A stretch of DNA of 64,000 nt, taken from NCBI RefSeq assembly GCF_002798015.1, contig NZ_PGTZ01000006.1:682001-746000 (forward strand), read 5' to 3'. Source of the stretch: Luteimicrobium subarcticum (GTDB lineage: Bacteria; Actinomycetota; Actinomycetes; Actinomycetales; Cellulomonadaceae). A model generated the notes under the pieces. It had not been told where the DNA came from. It worked only from the letters and a program-made list of their open reading frames with translations, and did no database searches. How positions within the stretch are numbered: position 1 is the first letter of the stretch; every line of letters starts with the position of its first letter. Of this stretch, positions 60,500-64,000 are shown piece by piece. A program made the translations under genes and the position numbers.

Positions 60500-61926
60500 C
60501 CGAACACCGTCTGCTTGATGTCGACGACGTCCTTCGGGATCTCGCTCCACGGCGCGTCGAGCCCGGACGTGCTCAGGCTCGTGCCGTCCGACGTGAGCTG
60601 CCACCCGTCGAAGCCGGTCGTGGCCCGCGCGAAGCTGCCACCGGCCTTCGCGAAGTCGGTGATCTGACGCAGGCCCGACGCACCGCCCGCCACGAGAGCG
60701 ACGACCCGCGTCGGTCCGTCGATCACGGTGCCCGCGCTCCGCGCCACCCGGACCATGTCGATGACGTCCTGGTTCCCCGTCAGCGCCCGGAGCCGGAAGT
60801 CCGTGAAGGGGTTCGGGAACGCGTCCTTCGCCGCGCCCACCGCCTGCCGTCCGAACCCGGCCAGCGTCCGGTCCGCCCTGAACGCCTGCAGGCGTGCGGC
60901 GTCCTCCGAGCCACGGACGAACGGCGAGGCGAGGAGATCGAACGCACGCTTGCCGCCGGTCGTGCCCAGCTCGTCGCGGGCCTGCGTGATCGCACCGGCG
61001 CCGAACCGTGAGACCGCCGAACCCGTCGACAACGTCTCGGCGGTCTGCACCACCATGCGCGCCTTGGCGTACCTGGCCAGAGCCGTCACGGCCTTCCCGC
61101 CGAACAAGGTCAGTGCCGCGCCGCCGACCGCGAGCAGGAGGTCGCCCAGACCCGCCTTGCCCCGCCCCATCTTGATCGCCGTGTCGACCACCGCCATGAT
61201 CGCGCCGACCGCTGCCAGCACCACGAGGACCTGACCGAGCACGGGCACCCACGACAGGAAGATCGAGAGGATCCCGGCGACGTCGCAGACCACCTTGAAC
61301 ACCTTGTAGACCGAGTCCCAGACCGTCCCGACGTGGTCCCAGAACGAGTCCTTGAGACCGTTCACCTTGTCCCCGGTGACGACCTCGTCGATCTTGCTCC
61401 TCGCAACCACCGCGGCGACGTCCTTGTCCCGCTTGGCGTCGTTCCACCGACCCTGCCACTGCGTCAGGAGCGTCTCCAGCCCGCTCGTGTGCCAGGTCGC
61501 CGAGCTCAGTGCGCCGTGCGCGCTCAGCACGTCGTCGCTCGACGCGTCCTGCGGGAGGTCGTCGACGACGGACTGCGCGTTCCGCGTCGCCGTCCGGGCC
61601 GCGGCCAGCTCGGCCTCGAGCGCCGCGATGTGCGTGGCGGCGGTGTCGGAGTCGTCGACGGCCCGGCCGAGCGCGTCGGCGTACGTGGTCAGGGCGTCGC
61701 CGGTGTACCGGTAGCGGTCGGCCGCCTTGCGGATGTCGTCGCGCACCCCCGCCGAGAGGGTCTTCGTCGCGTCCATGGACTTCGCCCTGGTGCTCGCGTC
61801 GTCGACGATGGCGTCAAGGGTCCCCGTCGCGCGGGTGATCGCGTCGGCGATCTCCTGGTACCTCGTGCCCTTGCTGCGCACGAGGTCCGCGTCGCCGTCG
61901 AGCCGCTGCCACTGGGAGTCGCCCAT
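60496..61926 (-). CDS. LXG-like putative type VII secreted protein, cassette B
   Basis: Predicted 476-residue protein. Residues ~1-200 are helical with the LXG-like pattern (DLVRSKGTRYQEIADAI, DIRKAADRYRYTGDALTTYA). Residues ~215-300 carry hydrophobic segments (VAGILSIFLSWVPVLGQVLVV and following). The C-terminal ~170 residues have no recognised toxin motif. WVPVLG and the RYRxTGxALxTYA motif are shared with the 437-residue cassette A protein, confirming paralogy. The ATG at 61926 lies eight bases after the WXG-like stop. Confidence 0.74.
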   Translation of the reverse strand: MGDSQWQRLDGDADLVRSKGTRYQEIADAITRATGTLDAIVDDASTRAKSMDATKTLSAGVRDDIRKAADRYRYTGDALTTYADALGRAVDDSDTAATHIAALEAELAAARTATRNAQSVVDDLPQDASSDDVLSAHGALSSATWHTSGLETLLTQWQGRWNDAKRDKDVAAVVARSKIDEVVTGDKVNGLKDSFWDHVGTVWDSVYKVFKVVCDVAGILSIFLSWVPVLGQVLVVLAAVGAIMAVVDTAIKMGRGKAGLGDLLLAVGGAALTLFGGKAVTALARYAKARMVVQTAETLSTGSAVSRFGAGAITQARDELGTTGGKRAFDLLASPFVRGSEDAARLQAFRADRTLAGFGRQAVGAAKDAFPNPFTDFRLRALTGNQDVIDMVRVARSAGTVIDGPTRVVALVAGGASGLRQITDFAKAGGSFARATTGFDGWQLTSDGTSLSTSGLDAPWSEIPKDVVDIKQTVFG

Positions 61927-61934
61927 GATCCGGC

Positions 61935-62234
61935 CTACGCCCTCTCCGCGCCCTTTTCGAGCGCCTTCGCGAGGTCGGCGTCGACCTCGGTGAACGTGTC
62001 CACGATCTGCTGGAGGATGCCCTGGAGCTTGTCGACGTTCTCGGTCATCTCGTCACGCTTGATGCGCCACGCCGCCGAGAAGTCGTGCACCGTGTCGTGC
62101 AGACCCGCGTCGCCGGTCGCGCTCGCGGCCTCGTCGGCACGCTCGTCGGTGCCCTGGAACTCGTCCCCGATCGTCTTCAGGTCTTTGGCCAGCTCGCGCA
62201 GCGCGTGCATGTCGATCGACAGGTCGTACGCCAC
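61935..62234 (-). CDS. WXG100-like protein (cassette B)
   Basis: Predicted 99-residue helical hairpin: VAYDLSIDMHALRELAKDL at the start, DFSAAWRIKRDEM at the turn and FTEVDADLAKALEKGAE at the end. The turn W and VDxDLA motif match the cassette A WXG-like protein. The GTG at 62234 follows GAGGAGG. It heads cassette B, probably delivering the LXG-like product to the EccC motor encoded just upstream. Confidence 0.82.
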   Translation of the reverse strand: MAYDLSIDMHALRELAKDLKTIGDEFQGTDERADEAASATGDAGLHDTVHDFSAAWRIKRDEMTENVDKLQGILQQIVDTFTEVDADLAKALEKGAERA

Positions 62235-62278
62235 CTCGAAAGCCTCCTCGTGGTCGTCGTCGTGCTCGGTCCGGCAGC

Positions 62279-62328
62279 ACCGTAGCGTGTGCCGGCACCC
62301 GCGGGCGGTGGGGAGCACTCCCCATGTG
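62279..62328 (-). promoter_or_regulatory. Palindrome and -10 box upstream of cassette B WXG gene (site 4)
   Basis: GTGGGGAGCACTCCCCATG (62308-62326) matches the shared palindrome with one outer mismatch. TACGGT (62279-62284, minus strand) lies 21 bp from the equivalent edge. The site falls 22 bases after the eccC stop, so it could also act as a weak terminator. Confidence 0.68.
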
Positions 62329-62349
62329 CTCCCCCGGGGGGACCCGGCG

Positions 62350-64000
62350 TCAGCGCTCGCCCAGCACCAGCGGGACCTGGACGCGCGCCACCTTGCCGCG
62401 GGCGACCCACGCCCCCCGGCCGACCGGGTACTCACCCTTCGACGCCCGCGGGAGCGAGGTGCGCAGGATGTTGTCGCCGTCCAGGTTGTCGGGCTGGAGC
62501 AGCAGACCCCGGCGTGCGGCCTTGACCTCGGCGAACAGCGGCCACGACGCGTTCCACGCCGACGTCTCCGCGTCCGCGACGAGCAGGTGGCCCGACGAGC
62601 GCGCCGCCTTGATGAGCTCGACCAGGTGCCGGTCCGCCGGGGACTGCAGGTACTCGTTGATCGACTCCACGACGACCAGCACGCGACCCTCGGTGTCCTC
62701 GTCCGTGATCGCCGCGGCGAGGTCCTGCGCGAGCGTGGCCGCCGCGTCGACCGTCGTCGCGACGGCGGCCCACGCCACGGCGCCCGCGAGCGGCGAGCGC
62801 CCGGGCGCGAACAGGTACGCACGGGTCGACGGGTCGGCCCGTCGGACCGCGCCGACCAGCGCCGCCACGGCGTTCGTCCGGCCGGACGCGGGCGGCCCCG
62901 CGACCAGCAGCACGCCCTCCGGGGCGAAGCCCACGGGCTCGAGCGTGACCGCGTCCAGGCCGACGACCGGCTGACCGCCGACCGCGTCGGGCAGGCGGCT
63001 CGCCGGGTACTCGGCCGGCAGCACCGCGACCTCGGGCGCCGGACGGATCCCCGCGCGCCGCATCGCGTCCGCGAGCCGCTTCGTCGCCGCCGCCTGCTCG
63101 GCGACCGACGACGTGCCGCCCAGCACCGCGACCTGCACCTCGACGTTGTCCACGACGGCGCGCCCGCTGGGCGACGTCGGCGTGATGATGTCGCGCGGCG
63201 CACCGAACGCGACGTACCCGTCGTCGGTGAGCCGGTGCAGCACGTTGCGCTGCACGAGCGAGCGCACGTACGTCGGCACCGCGCCCGAACGGTCGGCCGT
63301 GAACACGACGTGGATGCCGAGCTGGCGGCCGTTCGCCAGGATGTCGCGGAACACGTCGAACCACTCCGCCCGGCCCGCGCCCGCCTCGAACTGGTCGCGG
63401 AACTCCGCGAGGTTGTCGAGCAGCAGCAGCAGGCGCGGCAGGTCCGTCCGGCCCGTGATCCGCCGGAACTCCGTGATGCTCGACGCGTTCGCCTCCGCGA
63501 ACGCGTCCGCCCGGCCCTCGAGCTCGGTGCGCAGCATGCGCATCAGCGCGACCACGCGCTCCACGTCGTCGCCGTTGATCACGGCACCCACGTGCGGCAG
63601 GTCGTCCAGCATGCGCAGCGCGCCCGCCGCGAAGTCCAGCGCGTACACGTGCACGGGCCCGCCACGCGGCGTGATGCCGGCCGCGCCCGCGAGCGTGCGC
63701 AGCGTCGTCGACTTGCCTGCACCCGACGTGCCGTAGACCGCCAGGTGACCCTCGACGTCCGGCAGGAAGTACACCGGGCTCTGCACCTGCCGCTCCGGCA
63801 GGTCCGCCACCCCGAGCAGGAGCTCCGAGTCGGTGCGCTGGCGCAGCTTCGTGAGGTCGTACGCGGTCGCGAGCTCGTCCTGCCACGGGCGCCGCGGCGC
63901 CGGGATCCGCGCGTGCTCCGACGCCGCGCCGATCGACGACACCAGGCGCTGCTGGTCCGTGGGACCGAGGTCGTCCTCGGCGGCCACCTCGTCGACCGTG
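62350..64000 (-). CDS. eccC: Type VII secretion ATPase EccC, C-terminal part (runs off the right edge)
   Basis: The 550 C-terminal residues of an FtsK/SpoIIIE-type motor that recognises WXG100 substrates and drives their export across the membrane. The frame is open through base 64000, so the N-terminal membrane and first ATPase part lie outside. The visible part has an intact ATPase domain (GTSGAGKST near 63712-63738 and Walker B RLLLLLDNLAEF). A second, degenerate one follows (GPPASGRTNAV, VLVVVESINEYL), a pattern known for EccC where the last domain binds the substrate signal. No eccB, eccD, eccE or mycP is within the window. Confidence 0.9.
   Translation of the reverse strand, partial: TVDEVAAEDDLGPTDQQRLVSSIGAASEHARIPAPRRPWQDELATAYDLTKLRQRTDSELLLGVADLPERQVQSPVYFLPDVEGHLAVYGTSGAGKSTTLRTLAGAAGITPRGGPVHVYALDFAAGALRMLDDLPHVGAVINGDDVERVVALMRMLRTELEGRADAFAEANASSITEFRRITGRTDLPRLLLLLDNLAEFRDQFEAGAGRAEWFDVFRDILANGRQLGIHVVFTADRSGAVPTYVRSLVQRNVLHRLTDDGYVAFGAPRDIITPTSPSGRAVVDNVEVQVAVLGGTSSVAEQAAATKRLADAMRRAGIRPAPEVAVLPAEYPASRLPDAVGGQPVVGLDAVTLEPVGFAPEGVLLVAGPPASGRTNAVAALVGAVRRADPSTRAYLFAPGRSPLAGAVAWAAVATTVDAAATLAQDLAAAITDEDTEGRVLVVVESINEYLQSPADRHLVELIKAARSSGHLLVADAETSAWNASWPLFAEVKAARRGLLLQPDNLDGDNILRTSLPRASKGEYPVGRGAWVARGKVARVQVPLVLGER

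Noticed and set aside
55981-62328. Reading the four shared palindromes as ordinary terminators
   Set aside because: Three do follow stop codons, but they keep sequence rather than just pairing, have a 2-nt centre and no U-tract, and hold a fixed 20-21 bp distance to a -10 box. The regulatory reading is preferred but not proven.
52186-64000. A complete, self-sufficient ESX secretion locus within the window
   Set aside because: Only the C-terminal part of eccC is visible. No eccB, eccD, eccE or mycosin gene is present before the right edge.

Overview
The window is high-GC DNA (well over 70% G+C in codon third positions) with actinobacterial gene order, GTG/TTG starts and WXG100 secretion genes. 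The secreted chitinase with tandem chitin-binding modules and a large secreted GH2 enzyme suggest a polysaccharide-degrading soil actinomycete. Cellulomonas or a close relative is my best guess, by inference only. There is no rRNA, CRISPR array or recognisable insertion sequence.

Region 1 (0-37.6 kb) is the conserved translation/transcription block, read mostly on the minus strand. From high to low coordinate it runs tRNA-Thr, tRNA-Met, rpmG, hadA-hadB, then tRNA-Trp, secE, nusG, rplK, rplA, then rplJ, rplL, rpoB, rpoC, rpsL, rpsG, fusA, tuf. This is the order known from Mycobacterium, but two blocks interrupt it. Between hadB and tRNA-Trp lie murB, an MFS/LacI divergent pair, an L,D-transpeptidase, adenosine deaminase, and a glycosyltransferase/acyltransferase pair. 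Between rplA and rplJ lie a chitinase and a four-gene cassette: ECF sigma factor, small beta-sandwich protein, subtilisin-like protease, and TPR-CHAT protease. That cassette looks like an intracellular two-protease cascade with its own sigma factor. At the far left is a nuclease-like AbiEi/DUF559-type orphan gene flanked by a perfect 27-bp inverted repeat.

Region 2 (37.7-51.9 kb) is metabolic. A sulfonate operon (ssuC-ssuB-ssuA-ssuD) is preceded by a 29-codon leader peptide with three TGT cysteine codons, a likely cysteine-sensing attenuator. It is followed by a secreted GH2 enzyme, tRNA-Tyr, rarD, yajQ, a small hypothetical gene, ohr, map, htpX and a ferredoxin-NADP reductase (fprA).

Region 3 (52.2-64.0 kb) is part of a type VII (ESX/WXG100) secretion locus. 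Two paralogous cassettes each encode a short WXG-like protein, a long LXG-like membrane-active protein and one or two small companion proteins. Between them lie two esx genes with identical proteins and a broken gene. The C-terminal part of the EccC motor ATPase runs off the right edge. All four WXG100-type genes share a palindrome (core TGGGGAGCACTCCCCA) placed 20-21 bp upstream of a TANNNT -10 box. I know of no described regulator for it, and it is the clearest undescribed signal in the window.
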